Of a stretch of 64,000 nucleotides of DNA, positions 1 to 12,019 are shown in pieces. The notes under the pieces were generated by a model that saw only the letters and a program-made list of their open reading frames with translations, was not told the DNA's origin and ran no database searches. The position numbers and the translations under genes were made by a program. Source of the DNA: Episyrphus balteatus. Lineage: Eukaryota; Arthropoda; Insecta; Diptera; Syrphidae. The stretch is taken from contig NC_079137.1 of assembly GCF_945859705.1 (NCBI RefSeq), positions 41,428,319-41,492,318 of the forward strand. The letters are read 5' to 3'. Position 1 is the stretch's first letter. Every line of letters starts with the position of its first letter.

Positions 1-1680
1 AATGCTAAAAAAAACCAATCTCCTTTGGGATACGTACCCAGACCAGCAAAATTGAACTTTTCGTTTTTTTCATCAAATAAGAATAAGTTCTTTATTCTCT
101 TGCATTTGGTAAAAATGATATTTTCCGTTATGTATTGTATTCGTAATATTTATCTACTAACAAAAAAATTGGTTTTGTTTAAAAATTGTGACCTTGATCA
201 TTTTATTTTTTTTATTATTTCGCCATAATATTTACAATCGTTCAAACATACATTGAAGATTTGATTCTAACTCAGCAGCTGTAAGTAAGTTTAAAAATAA
301 ACACGAAAAGCATCATACATTTTTTGTTATGCTTTTAATGGATTCTAACTAAAATTCTTCACATATGTAGGTACCCAATCTACCAACGAAAAAAATGTCC
401 TTCCCCTATGTGACACCTTCGTCACTAAATATACTAAATAAAAAACTTTTCTGCCTCCTGGCGTTTGTATAATTAAAAAATTATAAAAATGTTCACACCT
501 TAAAAAAGGATTCCTCAACTTGGAAGCTATGTATATACACAAAAGGATAATAGAGCCCCCAAAGTGGTTAAGTATTTGAAACTTAACCGCTCCAAAATGA
601 AGTTCTCCGATTCACGTGAGCCTTCGTGTCAGTTGGCTATAATTTAATACCTTAATTCTACCAGGAGGTGTGGTGGTGGCATTGAATAAGAGACGAAGCT
701 CAACGATGCTTTAGTTTGGTTTGGTTGCTTCTTGCTTGTAATGTAAAGGATATCCTTCCCCAAGTCAAACTTATGTGACACAACAAAATAAATACAAACA
801 AAAAAACATTGATAATTGGCATGATATTTTGACACCTGCTTTTGCGTTCTCTAGGTATATAAGTATTGGTTGGCTAGAAAGACAAAAGAGCTGCAAATTG
901 AATTGAAAACTTTCAACATTTGTGCGATATAAGGATATTGCATTCGCAGTTTGGGGACAAAAATTTTATTAAAACAAAAAAAAAATAGAAAGACTTTTTT
1001 TTTTTCTGATGAGGAAACTTTTTGAATAGCTTGGAAATTGTTCAATGTCACGCCATCTGTCGGGAAAAAATGCGACTAAGTACAATTTTTTTTCTGTACA
1101 ATTGTTGTCGTAATGACCTCGTTTGGCTTTCTATTATTTTACTTATTTCTATGTTTTTCTTTCTTTTATTTTTTATATATTTTGTTTTGTTTGTTAGATT
1201 GCTAAGGTTTATTACTGTAATTTATCCACGACAAATGTTTTATTTTATTAGCGGCTTTCAACACATGACACTGTGGTTAGCGAAAAGGGTGTTGACTGGA
1301 AAAGTAATGGCACTTAGTTTGGGAGTTTCGGGAGACGAAATTAGAATGGTATGAGTTCTGGGTTGAAGAAAACACAAAAATGCAAATGGACTTCCACAAC
1401 AATACGCAGATTAGAATTACATGAACTTGTTAGCGGAATTGAAAGCCACTATTTCTTTAACTAGCGACAGGTTGGTTTTTCTATTTGGACACACAATGAA
1501 TAAAGTTTAATACAAAAAAAACTTAAAACTTACTTAAAAGGTAAACTAAAGAGTCGTTACTTCTTAGTTTAATAGTTGTTAAGAAGATATGAAGAGATGT
1601 TTTAAGACATTCGACTTTTTCGTTGTCACACGTGTTTTTTGGGTTAACAAAGACAATTAATAGCTTAGAATGGTATGGGA
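1..1680. other. AT-rich intergenic or intronic DNA
   Basis: No gene, repeat end or RNA is supported here. The sequence is AT-rich with short homopolymer runs. The longest open frame (1022-1354, +) is rich in Phe, Leu and Ile encoded by T-runs and has no recognisable domain, so it is taken as chance. Confidence 0.6.
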
Positions 1681-1967
1681 TCGAAATAAAAAATGTATAG
1701 GGTAACGTACCCAGTGACCGACACCCTTAAGGGATAATTTGTGTTTGAAAATTCATAACTTTCCCTACACTGCTTCAATTTTAATTATTTAAATGGTTAA
1801 TTTAACTATAAGAAATGATTTTTAAGTATAATGAAAGCATAAATAATTTAGTAATTCCTTAAAAATATCAAAATTAAAAATGTAATACCTTACCGTTTTT
1901 TTAGTTACCGACACCATTTTTTCAGTAGTGGACACCCGATTTTTTTAGTAATGGACACCCATATCTA

Positions 1968-2133
1968 AGCTGCATTTACACTCTTGGTTTTATCGCCGGT
2001 GTGTAAGATGTCCGTTTTTAAATTAGAACCGAACAACAAGACGGTTTTACTACTGAAATTCTCTCGTTGTACGGTGTTAGTTCAAGAAGGAACATCGTAC
2101 ACCGGCGATAAAACTGAGAGTGTAAATGCAGCT
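1968..2133. mobile_element. Nested 166-bp palindromic MITE
   Basis: AGCTGCATTTACACTCT at the left is mirrored by GAGTGTAAATGCAGCT at the right. The match continues inward through TTTTATCGCCGGTGT and its complement, giving arms of about 44 bp. It interrupts the larger TIR element just after one of that element's GGACACCC motifs. Too short to code for protein. Confidence 0.75.
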
Positions 2134-2309
2134 AAGCATTCAACTACATTTAATGCACTTTGCAGATCTTCGTCTTTGTTTTGCTTCTGTTTTGGCCTTT
2201 TTAAATAATAGCCTGAAATGTCGACGCCGACGAACACTCAAGTACTTGAAAATACTGTTTAAACCTAGCTTACAGTTCAACGCATAACAAAACTTAATTT
2301 TCAATACCT

Positions 2310-2389
2310 GGGGTCGAATCACGGTTAAAGAAAAAGGTAGGAACAAATAGCGTTCATACGTTAACAACCGTGTGCCTTGATTCGACCCC
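2310..2389. repeat. Short hairpin, possible mini-MITE
   Basis: GGGGTCGAATCACGGT is mirrored by CCGTG and TGATTCGACCCC about 50 bp downstream, with a five-base insertion in the right arm. It may be a small nested insertion or a structured remnant. Confidence 0.5.
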
Positions 2390-2415
2390 TGTTCTCTGTT
2401 CTAATTTAGGTGAAC

Positions 2416-2903
2416 TATTCTGGTTCTGTAAAAAGTTTGATGAAAATAGTTTTCATCGATTCTGATTCAGTGGAAACATGGAAATTAAAGTCAAAATTCT
2501 ATCACATGAAAATAATTTTCGAAATATTTTCTGTGAAAAGAACAATACGTACCTGCCATGATAAAAAAAAAAGGAGCTCGAGCCCACATAAAAAGATTAG
2601 CAGTCGAGCAATACAAACAACCGTTGAACTGCGTACCTAGATATATCAAGACACAAATTTTAAAGGAAAAAGGAAATACATCCTTTTTTTTAACAAGAAA
2701 ATTGAAAGTTGTCATAGAATACGTCAAAAATTATATTTTTACGATAATACGTTAACGTTTTGACTATTGCCGTATCTATTTAACAAGTAGAAAAATGTAG
2801 GGACAGGTAGCTTAAAAGCAAAAATGGAATGATAAAATGAAAGTCGAATGAAAAATCCGATGGTGAAAATTTTATCATTTAATTTTTTCACAGAACCAGA
2901 ATA
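2416..2903. mobile_element. Nested ~490-bp element with short TIRs
   Basis: ATTCTGGTTCTGT at the left end is matched exactly by ACAGAACCAGAAT at the right end. Partial inverted similarity (GATGAAAATAGTTTTCATCGA against a TCATTT/GATGG stretch) continues inward. No coding capacity is recognised. It lies inside the 1698-3778 element. Confidence 0.5.
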
Positions 2904-3886
2904 AGGACCCAGACAAAACGTTACATGCCTTAAAATTAAAAAGAAAGAAGATTTGACCTCAAACTTGAAGGTGGAAGTTTTCTTTGTAAATTAAAAGCTA
3001 GTGTGTGTGAACTTAAGGGAAATAAAAATAGGCAAACAATACACACACCTTGCATAAATCGAATGAATCGTTTTCAGATTCCTTTAACACTTTTTCAAAG
3101 TAATTTTACAAAGTCGAAAGGAAACCCACTTTATAAACTTATTTAAAAGCGCTACGCGATGCTTTGAATCTTTTGTTTTTTTACACGGTGAACTGTAAAC
3201 TAGGCCTTAGGAGCAAACAAAAAGTGGTTTGAAAATAATTGGGCGTATTCGGCGAGATCTTTTATACTGCTATTCTGCAGAAAAAGAACGGTGTCCATAA
3301 CTAATATCATCAAACTTGTCTAATTGCGCCAGTTATGGACACCAGTGTCGGTCACTGAGTTTCGTTGAACATTATATTCTAGTTACGAACACCCCACGTA
3401 AAATTAAATTATGTTATTATTTTTGTAAAAACTTAAATTGAAATAGATCTAAAAAGCAATTCTATAACAAAATATTCAATTTTAATTTTTGTACCATATA
3501 CAGATATATTGTTTAAACAATGATTTGTACTTACGTCTTTCTTAAGAATTTCTCAAGTTTCATGCACTTCACAGAGGTTCAAAACTTGCCCCTTTTATTA
3601 CAACAAAACCAATCACTACCAACTATGAAGTAAAGTGTTTTCTGATGGAATATACATGCCTGAACGCGTTAAAAATAGTTTTCGTACGCTACACCCTAAC
3701 AAAACCTTAAGAAAACGGAAAAACTGTGCCAGGTGTCGGTAACTGGCAAGGGTGTCGGTCACTGGGTAGTTTACCCTATCGCAATAAAAAATATAAAAAC
3801 AATTTTAACAGGAAATTTTAAATGTGATCTTTTAAATGAATCATTTTCCAATCAAAATAATCAATAAAAACTTTAAAATATTTGAC

Positions 3887-4565
3887 AAAGGAGAATGGGC
3901 AATTTTGTATGGAACTTGGACGTTTCGCGGCCAAGAACAATTTTGTTATTTTTTGATGTAGTTAAGTCTTACATACATTGTGCAGAAGTTTTATCCTTCT
4001 AACGTTCTTCACAAAGCGATAAAATGCATTTTTGCATTTAAAAGTTAATGCAAATTGTCTCAATCTTTAAAATTGAACGTGTATTTTAAGTGCAAGATAT
4101 GATAATCTGTCATTTTCCCTGAGTCTGAAGACCTTTATCTTGGCTATCCAACAAATAGAACCCAAAATATTGGCTTTTTAAAACATCAATTTCAAGTCTA
4201 TTTTAAGACTTTTTACTCAATTTTTTATTTGTTTTTTCCTTTTGAAAACTCAAAAACAAAATCCTGAAGTGGTTGGCTTAAAAAGCTTATATTTTGAGTT
4301 CCATTGGTCGGATATTCAAGATTGAGGTTTTAAATCATAGAAAAAATGACATAAAATCATATTTCATAATTTATTTAAAATAGTAATTCAATTTGCCCTT
4401 CGCATATTGCTTGATGCATTAACAACACTAATATTGCAATATCTTCCATTCCAAATGCAATACAATGAAACGGCCATAGTAAAAATTTTTCCTACGTTAT
4501 AGTTCTTTAATTTGATACCAATTTCATTACTGGCCGCCAAACGTCCAAAATGCCCATTCTCCTTT
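3887..4565. mobile_element. 679-bp foldback element
   Basis: The exact 15-bp ends AAAGGAGAATGGGCA and TGCCCATTCTCCTTT are followed inward by GGACGTTTCGCGGCC against GGCCGCCAAACGTCC. Further inverted similarity reaches the middle: TTGGCTATCCAACAAATAGA near 4139 pairs loosely with a stretch near 4300. Almost the whole unit is one imperfect palindrome. No coding sequence. Confidence 0.75.
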
Positions 4566-6351
4566 AAGGTTCAAGTTCAAGTTGATCACCTCCATTCAAA
4601 GCACGGCTTGATCACCTCCATAATTGTTTTTTGCTCAATTCTCCTTATTTAGGGCCTTAACTTTTGATTTAGGCTAGGGGGTGTCTTCTCCAAAAAAATT
4701 ACTTTGGAAAATAACAACCAACTTACTGAGCATGAACTAAGCAAAATAGTGTTTTGAAGGAATTTTTTACAGTTAATGAATGTAAAAAATAACAACATTA
4801 AAAATTTTAAATCTTCAGACCAACTATGCCATTTTGAATTTTTTAATTTTTTTTTTATTTTGAAAATCGTAATAACCGTTTTCTTTTTATTACCTATTAG
4901 TTTTTATTTAATAAACAAAATTGGTATGCTATTCTGAAGACATCATTATTAAACACATTAAAGCAGAATTTTCAAAAAATTATTTTTCAAACAAAAATAA
5001 AAATATTTTTAAAAATCCAAAACTACAAATTTTAAAATTAAAAAAAATCGCTAAAATCGGCTGAGCAGTTTATGAGAAAGTCAGAAATCAAGAAAACGGT
5101 TGTTTGGCATGTACCGTTAATAACAGATTTTTATTTCAAAAGCAGCACTTTATTTTAAATAGAGCACGAATTTTTTTTTAGTCAAAATCATCAGAGCCGT
5201 TTTTGAGAAAAATAACTTTTTCTTTCTAGTCAAATGGAAATTTGGGCAAAATAAAATATTAAAATTTCCCCATTTTGAAATTACAAAAAAAAACTCTTAA
5301 CTATAAATTTTTCCTAAAAAAAAATATTAAAATAAATAATTTGAATGAAAAAAATAAAATAAATAAATTAATCTAAAAATAAAATAAAAAATCCACGTCC
5401 AATTTTTGAAAAACTGATTTTTCAAGAATCCAAAAATGCATATTTTTCAAAATTTGATTTATAATATTAAATTGTATAAATTAAAAACAAAGTTTTAAGC
5501 TAGATAAAAGCCTTAAACAGTGAAACATCGGATTTTAAATTGACATAAAAATGACATACATACCTACTCAGTAACAGTAAATGAATTTGTTAATAAAATT
5601 TAAGGCAAAATGTTTCATGACTTTCACAAGAAAATATGACGTCTGAATTCAGAGTAAATATGTATATTTTGGGATGGTTTCAATATTTATATTATTTATG
5701 GAAAAGATCATACTTTTCCTGGATTCTAATCGAGTTGTCCATCTATACGAGTGTGTGAAGTTAGTACCCTTTTTATGTAATTGCTATTTTTAAAAGTTGT
5801 TCCAGTTTGTTTTGATTTAGAATTTGTTTTTGAATTTTTTTTCGAAAATTGGGGTTTTGGTGCCAAAAAAAGTTTTTTGACCTAGCCCTCCTTCGAATAG
5901 AGGGGGCCAGAATTTTTTTTCTGTTTATCGTAAACATTTAAAAAAAGAAATTTTTAAAGTCTCCAATAAATTTCCCAATTCTCAGTTTGGTCAAAAGATT
6001 TCTGGGAAGCACGTTGGCAAAAAGAACTTTAATTGGTATATTTATTTCTCTTATATTTTCAGGTGGATTAATTTGAAAGGACTAGGTATGTGAACACACA
6101 ATTTTGGGGTTCAATAAAATTTTCAAAAACGGGGGGGGGGGGGGGGGGCAAAAATGGGATGAGAGTTTACTAAAATCGATTTTTGTATCCATAGTTCTTT
6201 GTTTTTCTTAGCGTTTTTTAATTGTACAATTTTTAGTATTTCGAATGAGTTATCTTTTAAAATACAAGTTTTTACGACACACATTTTAGGAGAAACTTTT
6301 TAAAAGTTGTAAAAAATGAAAGAACTTTAAAAATCGAAAAAAGATGGCTAT
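4566..6351. other. AT-rich DNA with a decayed repeat interior
   Basis: About 4800-5240 matches, in minus orientation, the interior of the DINE-like B-type copies: the 'cggct..cgattttnat' and 'GGTACCGTTAATAAC'-like blocks and the 'TATGCCATTTTGAA' block are recognisable, but no ends remain. The rest is AT-rich. A run of 18 G lies at 6131-6148. No gene. Confidence 0.5.
6131..6148. repeat. (G)18 homopolymer
   Basis: Eighteen consecutive G bases in DNA that is otherwise about 70% A+T. Length is likely unstable and prone to sequencing error. Confidence 0.95.
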
Positions 6352-6926
6352 AATTTTTACTTGCTCAATAGGGCAAGTATTGGTTTCGTGTCGAAAAAAA
6401 AATTGAGGTTTTAATCAAAACCAACATTACGATGATGGAGAACTCCGAAAAAGTAGGTCTCGCAATTCCCTAAGTGCGTTTGTGCGGTTGTGCGTCCATC
6501 TGTACACATTTCCACAGCCTAAACGGGTGGTCAGTTTTTCTTCAAATTTATTACAGATGATTTTTGTACAATTGTGAAAATTGGTTTTTTTTTTGTTTTT
6601 TTTATATCTCACTTAGAAAGTGTACCTCCCATACAAATAATTCAATTTGAATATCTCGAGAACGGCTCTAACGATTTTGATTGAATTTTGCAGACGTAAT
6701 ATTCAAAGCTATTGAAATAAAACTGCATTTTTATTTTTTCCAAAAAAAGTGAAATACTATTTTTTTTTCATTTAACAAAATTTTGCCCTAAATGTCGGCT
6801 CTTCCCCAATATCAATTTTTTTTAATTTCTATAGAGCCAGCTCTTAAAATCTACAAGTAAACTAACATAAAAGTGCTTTGGATTGCAAGAGCAAGTACGT
6901 GCGACCCCAGTCGTGCATTTTATTTT
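6352..6926 (+). mobile_element. DINE-1/mini-me-like element, A-type copy 1
   Basis: The 5' end reads AATTTTTACTTGCTCAATAG and contains the small palindrome ACTTGC...GCAAGT. The 3' end has GAGCAAGT, then the imperfect hairpin GTGCGACCCCAGTCGTGCA, then TTTTATTTT. ACTTGCTC and GAGCAAGT are inverted subterminal repeats. The interior holds the conserved ATTACGATGATGGAGAA block, a degenerate GTCTGTGCG-like microsatellite site and CAGCCTAAACGGGTGG. Subterminal inverted repeats, a GTCY core and a 3' stem-loop are the features described for DINE-1/mini-me elements of flies, non-autonomous relatives of Helentrons. No protein is encoded. Confidence 0.75.
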
Positions 6927-9413
6927 GTTCGCGGCCCCTTTATTTCGGAACATTGAACTTTAAGGTCAAAAACAACTTTCAAAAATTCAATTTTTGAAAA
7001 AAATAAGGGGATACTTAAAAAAAATTGGACCAAATCGGGAACAACCTGGAACAACTTAATTAAAAAAAAAAACAATTTCACACACTCCTAGAAATCTCCA
7101 TCCTCCAAAAATAACAGATAACAACATTAAGAGATAGATCTTTCAAATAAAATGGCCCAGTACTGGGAACAACAATAATATCCTTTATTTTTTTTTTTCA
7201 GTCCACAAGACCCTATACATAAACCCAAACATCAATGCATTTTTAAAGATAAAAGAGGTACCTATCCCTTGATACAAACCAACTATTTAACCGTCAAATA
7301 ACACAATTAAATTGAATCACTTAACCAGCAAAGTACAGCTAACAACAGAAGCTCTTGTTTAAATGGCATTTTATTTACTGTTTGCTTAAACCACAATCAC
7401 AAAGAATAAACGATAAGGGCCGCAAAATAAACAAAGGAAAAAAATTAAAATATAAAAAAGTACAAAAAATGTAAGCATACTCCAAAATGAAAAAGTAAAA
7501 CAAGTTCCACCATTGACAAGGCACATACCATCTCACAACACCGCGTCAGCCGCCGCGCTCTATAACCACATCCGTTGGGCGCCATTGTGACTCCTTATGC
7601 CGTTTGTATTGTTTGCATATAATTTTCAAAAGGTGCGGTGTCGAGTCGACCATTGTCCGCCATTTATTGCCAGTCATGCGATATCCCTTTCACCATAAAT
7701 ACTTTTGCTTCTCATGTGAGAATTCTAAAAAAAAAAACAAATTATACTCCACAGAGAAAAATAATCCACAAAAAAAAAAAAAAATGGCAATCAAAAAGCA
7801 TTCCAAAGATAAGAATATATAACATGGTGGATATATTCACATAACGGTAAACAATAAAGGAAAGGAACAATTAAGAGATTAAATTTTCGTGAATCTCATG
7901 AGAGGTTAATGCTCATTACTCGCTTAATGACAGAAACTCACACTCGTACTATAGTTACGTTGTGCTGTTTGTTGGGCGCCATTTTGCCGTGTTGACCAAA
8001 CGTTAAATTTAACTATATAAAAGGTAGGTATATCTGCATTTTTTTTTTATTTGTTCTTGTTTGATTGTATGTAAAGTTACCAAGAATATTCACATTTTAG
8101 AGTGCGATTCGCAATTTATTTAATCCGATTACTGTAATCAACACAGCGCTGTCAAGTGCCCTTTCACTCTCTCAGATAGAGAGTGAGAGAGATTGGGGTG
8201 ATGGTGAAAGTAGGTAGGTATAGTGGTAAAGGTCGGTAATTAAACAGCCATTGTTTGTAATCAAATCAGGCAACGTATTCAGTTTTACCGGTTTACCGGA
8301 GGGCTGGTTGTATAATTGAATGAAATAATTATGAGTGGCTTCAGAGCATCAACAACATCAGCAGCAAGCAGCACAGAGTGGCACTCGTCATTATCATAAC
8401 TTTTCGAAATAATATTGTTACTCAACGTTAATGGTTAACCAATATCTGCCATAAATTTCTGAAATGGAATTACTGCGAACTCTTTAGTAGGCTCTTTGTC
8501 CAACAAACTTTGACCAATCTTCTGCTTTCATAGCTTTTGTACATAATAAATGTTTTTGAAGAACTTTTTGCTAAATCCTCTCTACTTTGCGTTGTTGGTT
8601 GGTACTGTGCCAAGCTTGGAAGAGCGTAAGTGTAAGTAAATTGTTGTTTTTTGAGTATCATTGAAGTAATCCTGGATGGGAAGTTTGGAGAGGGTTCAGA
8701 GTGAATATAGTAAAGGGAAATTTGAGTGCGTTGCGTGGTAGCTATATAGGCATAAATAAATTTCATAATCATGTTTGCTATTTTCACTTTAGGCATAGTG
8801 TAACCTATGGAAGCAAATCCCTTAAGAGTGCCCATCAGTATTTATGTGTCTGAATTTTGTTTCTGCGAAACTTTATTATTATATCTGAAGTTTTGTACTT
8901 TGAGGTTACTTTTTTGCTAAATAAGGAAGATTTTCTTTTGACCAAGTAGTCATGTAAGTTTGTTAGTTAACAATTATCATAGTTTGAATCTGCATTGGAT
9001 TATAATGTTATTTTCAGAAACATTTTATGATTATGAAAACATCACAAGTACTGTTTACTGGTATAAGTGCAGTATATTTGGGCATTTAAATCCCCATAAG
9101 AAATAATGTTCAGCCATCACTGATAAAATTGTTGATGATAGTAGAAAGCAGCTCTTCAAAGGGATGAAAAAAGTTTAACCGAAAACAAAAATAATAGTTT
9201 ACTAGAAATAGTTTGCTAGAAATCAAAAACAAAAGATCTTCATTTTTCTTTTTTAAAAGACATCAGCTCCGTCAGAATTATTTTTTACTTAAAATCGAAA
9301 TAAAAATTTACTGATAGAAGCTACAAAATGTTGAATAAAAGAAAGATAAATAGCAAAATTACCAAAATTTAGTCTTGACCTGGGATTATAGCAGCTAAAC
9401 GTCCGCCTATGAA
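6927..9413. other. AT-rich DNA without a recognised gene
   Basis: Mostly single-copy AT-rich sequence. A GAGA-like palindrome (CACTCTCTC, four bases, GAGAGTG) lies at 8165-8185 and could bind a GAGA-type factor, but no gene start is visible beside it. A 121-codon minus-strand frame at 8470-8835 matches nothing I recognise and is not called. Confidence 0.5.
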
Positions 9414-10354
9414 ATTCAGCAACCCGAACTCCTACAAACTTTTGGTTTTCAGTTATGAATAGAGTTTAAAGATACATTTCTTTTGATGTCTCATTGGAAG
9501 GATTTGGAGAAAATTTTTGAAAATTCCGAATTTTTAGACAATTTGGATAATTTTCGAAAATCTTAGAAAAATAAATTTGTATTTTTTTTTAGCTTTTTTT
9601 TAGGCCTGTTCACTGTGATCTCAAATCTGTAAACCCAAAGTTGTTTCGGGACTTTGATCCGAAAATATCTGCTTCCGAATGAAAAAACAAAAAAAATATT
9701 TTCGATTGCAAATAATTCAGCAACCCGAACTCCTACAATCTTTTGGTTTTCAGTTATAAATAAAGTCTAAAGGGACCCTTCTTTTGATGTCTAATTCGAA
9801 GGATTTGAAGAAAATTTTTGAAAATTCCGAATTTTTAGACAAGCGGTACCCCTTGTATAATTTCGAAAATCTTAGAAAAATAAATTTGTAATTTTCTTAG
9901 CTGAATGCATAGGCTTGTTTACTGTGATCTCAAATCTGTAAACGCAAAGTTGTTTCGGGACTTTGATCCGAAAATATCTGCTTCCGAATGAAAAAACAAA
10001 AAAAATATTTTCGATTGCAAATAATTCAGCAACCCGAACTCCTACAAATTTTTGGTTTTCAGTTATGAATAGAGTTTAAAGGGACCTTTTTTTTGACGTC
10101 TAAATTGGAATATTTTCGAAAATCTTAGAAAAATAAATTCGTATTTTTTTTAGCTGAATCCATAGCCCTGTTCACTGTGATCTCAAATCTGTAAACCCAA
10201 AGTTGTTTCGGGACTTTGATCCGAAAATATCTGCTTCCGAATGAAAAAACAAAAAAAATATTTTCGATTGCAAATTATTCAGCAACCTGAACTCCTACAA
10301 ACTTTTGGTTTTCAGTTATGAATAGAGTTTAAAGGGACCTTTGTTTTGATGTCT
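9414..10354 (+). repeat. ~300-bp tandem repeat, about 3.3 units
   Basis: Units start at ATTCAGCAACCCGAACTCCT at 9414, 9715, 10024 and, with one change, 10277. Unit lengths are 301, 309 and 253 bp, then 78 bp of a fourth. Each full unit contains GGTTTTCAGTTATGAATA, GTGATCTCAAATCTGTAAAC and GTTTCGGGACTTTGATCCGA. Unit 3 lacks about 55 bp around the GAAGGATTTG block. The units are nearly identical, so the array is recent or homogenised. A diverged two-unit relative is at 48014-48595. Confidence 0.9.
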
Positions 10355-12008
10355 TTATCTGTTCTGTTTATCTTCATTCTACATATTAAACAAGCTAAAC
10401 TTAGCCAACACCCAAGAGAAAAATGCACGAGGTTGAGTATATTTATTTTCTTTAAAATAGATGATAAGGTTCAATTGCGTGAACGGACTCTAACCTAGTG
10501 TGTATGTGTATGCCTTACCATGTGCGGACACCTAAACAATTTAATTTTCATTTTTAGTTTATTTCCAATGAACTTTGAAAAAATCTCTACCTCTATAAGA
10601 ACTCCCCTGACGTAATCCTCGTTAAAACCAGCAGGGCATTCAAAATCGACAAAAAAAAATAGTAGGTACCATATACACACAGCAAGCTCATCCTCAAAAC
10701 CTCTGGTTCTTATCTATAAACTCCTGCAAATATAAAAATATATATGATGATGGTAATTCCCCTGCCTAACTTTTTCATCTTCTCTCTTTTTCTACGGCAT
10801 AAGCTCTAAAAAAAAAAACATAAAAACTAGCAGTGAACACAGCGATTCGCAGGGATTTACCTGGGACAACTGCAAATGCTGTCAACCATAAAAATGAATT
10901 TCCATATCCATTCTGGTTCCATGTTAGAGCCACTTCCACCGACTATATAACCCCCAGTCCGTAGTGTAGGATTAATTGGCCATTGCACAGGCAATTGGAC
11001 ATGGACATGCCTTTTGGACCGGTAGAAGCGGCATAGCAATGGCAAGTATAGTGCTCAACGCGACGAACGACCAAGCAGCGGTGTTGGCCACTCGACGCAT
11101 ATCCACTGCTCACCTCGACTACATGAATCCATAATCCAATTAAAAAATGTTTGTTAGTCAATCCGAATCCAAAGAGCTAGCACACAGGAAGAAATCTCAC
11201 GGTTTGGTGGTTAGTTCTATGCAGTTTTCCCTATTCTTTTTTTTTTTTTGTGTTGCTTCTTGTGGTAACCAAGGATAATTCATATTAAGACCTTAGATGA
11301 AAAGCAGCTAGAAACTTTAACCTCTTGAAAACGATTGGTCCTGATGATGATGAAGTTTTTGTCGAACGAGAAACTTCATCTTTTACCGGTGTGGTGATTC
11401 ATTGTTTGGATTTATTTCTTCTTTTTTTTATTTTTGCTTCTTCGCTAGACAACAGGACTTCCGGACCAGAAGACCGTAAAATATTTCTTCTTCTGAATTG
11501 TATAGTACAGAGGGGATAGAAATCTTTCGAGCCATTGCCAAGGTAACCATAACACTGACATTGCATCGTATAGAGGGATCAAAGGAAACTAGTAACTCCG
11601 GATAGCTTCCTTGGAGAAATGTTTAACAACTTAATTCAATAAACTTACCCAACTTGTCTATACCTATACAGGCACTTCTCTAGAACTAAAGACACCCCTC
11701 TGTCTACTTCGTATCCTTGGAAGGGCATTGATTCATTCAATGAAGTTGTTGATGTATATAGACTCTTCAGAAACCCTCTTCCCCTCTTTTGCATTTTCTT
11801 AAAGGGGATCTTTTTGTGTTTGTTAGTCTTGATTTTCATCTGCATTTCGGTAACATTTCATATCGGGTTGAATTGGACCGTAGAATAAGAAAGTCGTTGT
11901 TAACCCTTTTCCTTGGGATAGAGTGAAGAAGGAGAAGTTTAAGCAAAACTTCATATAGAAGAGAAGGATTGAAAAGGCTTTTCAAGTAAAAAACGAAAAC
12001 TTGTTTTT
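10355..12008. other. Single-copy region, GC-richer
   Basis: Less AT-rich than its surroundings and free of recognised repeats. Overlapping minus-strand frames at 10857-11161 are open but match no family I know. It may be intronic or intergenic host DNA, and no exon can be supported. Confidence 0.4.
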
Positions 12009-12019
12009 TTTTTTTTTAG
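12009..12019. repeat. Left target-site duplication of the LINE
   Basis: A T-run ending in AG occurs here and again at 13788-13798, on either side of the retrotransposon. The T-run makes the exact length uncertain. Confidence 0.45.

Larger units (their letters stand above)
1698..3778. mobile_element. 2.1-kb TIR element with iterated GACACC motifs
   Basis: The ends are inverted: TAGGGTAACGTACCCAGTGA at the left and, read on the minus strand, TAGGGTAAACTACCCAGTGA at the right, both followed by CCGACACCCTT. Variants of GTnACCGACACC, shortened to GGACACC, recur about nine times, near 1712, 1903, 1925, 1949, 3290, 3333, 3383, 3731 and 3749, clustered towards both ends. No transposase frame is visible, so it is a non-autonomous or decayed DNA element. 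Terminal TA at both ends would fit a TA target duplication. A looser 17-bp direct repeat (15 of 17 bases) also flanks it at 1681-1697 and 3779-3795. Three smaller inverted-repeat insertions lie inside. Confidence 0.8.

Noticed and set aside
1022..1354. 110-codon plus-strand frame with hydrophobic stretches
   Set aside because: The hydrophobic residues come from T-runs; there is no domain, no splice context and no promoter.
6352..6926. Canonical Helitron (5' TC, 3' CTRR)
   Set aside because: The 3' end is a hairpin followed by TTTTATTTT, not CTRR. Inverted subterminal repeats fit DINE-1/Helentron-type elements better.
8470..8835. 121-codon minus-strand frame
   Set aside because: No recognisable domain or neighbouring exon. 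A frame this long can arise by chance in 64 kb.
9414..10354. CRISPR-like regular repeats
   Set aside because: The units are about 300 bp with no short repeat-spacer alternation, in an insect genome. This is an ordinary tandem repeat.
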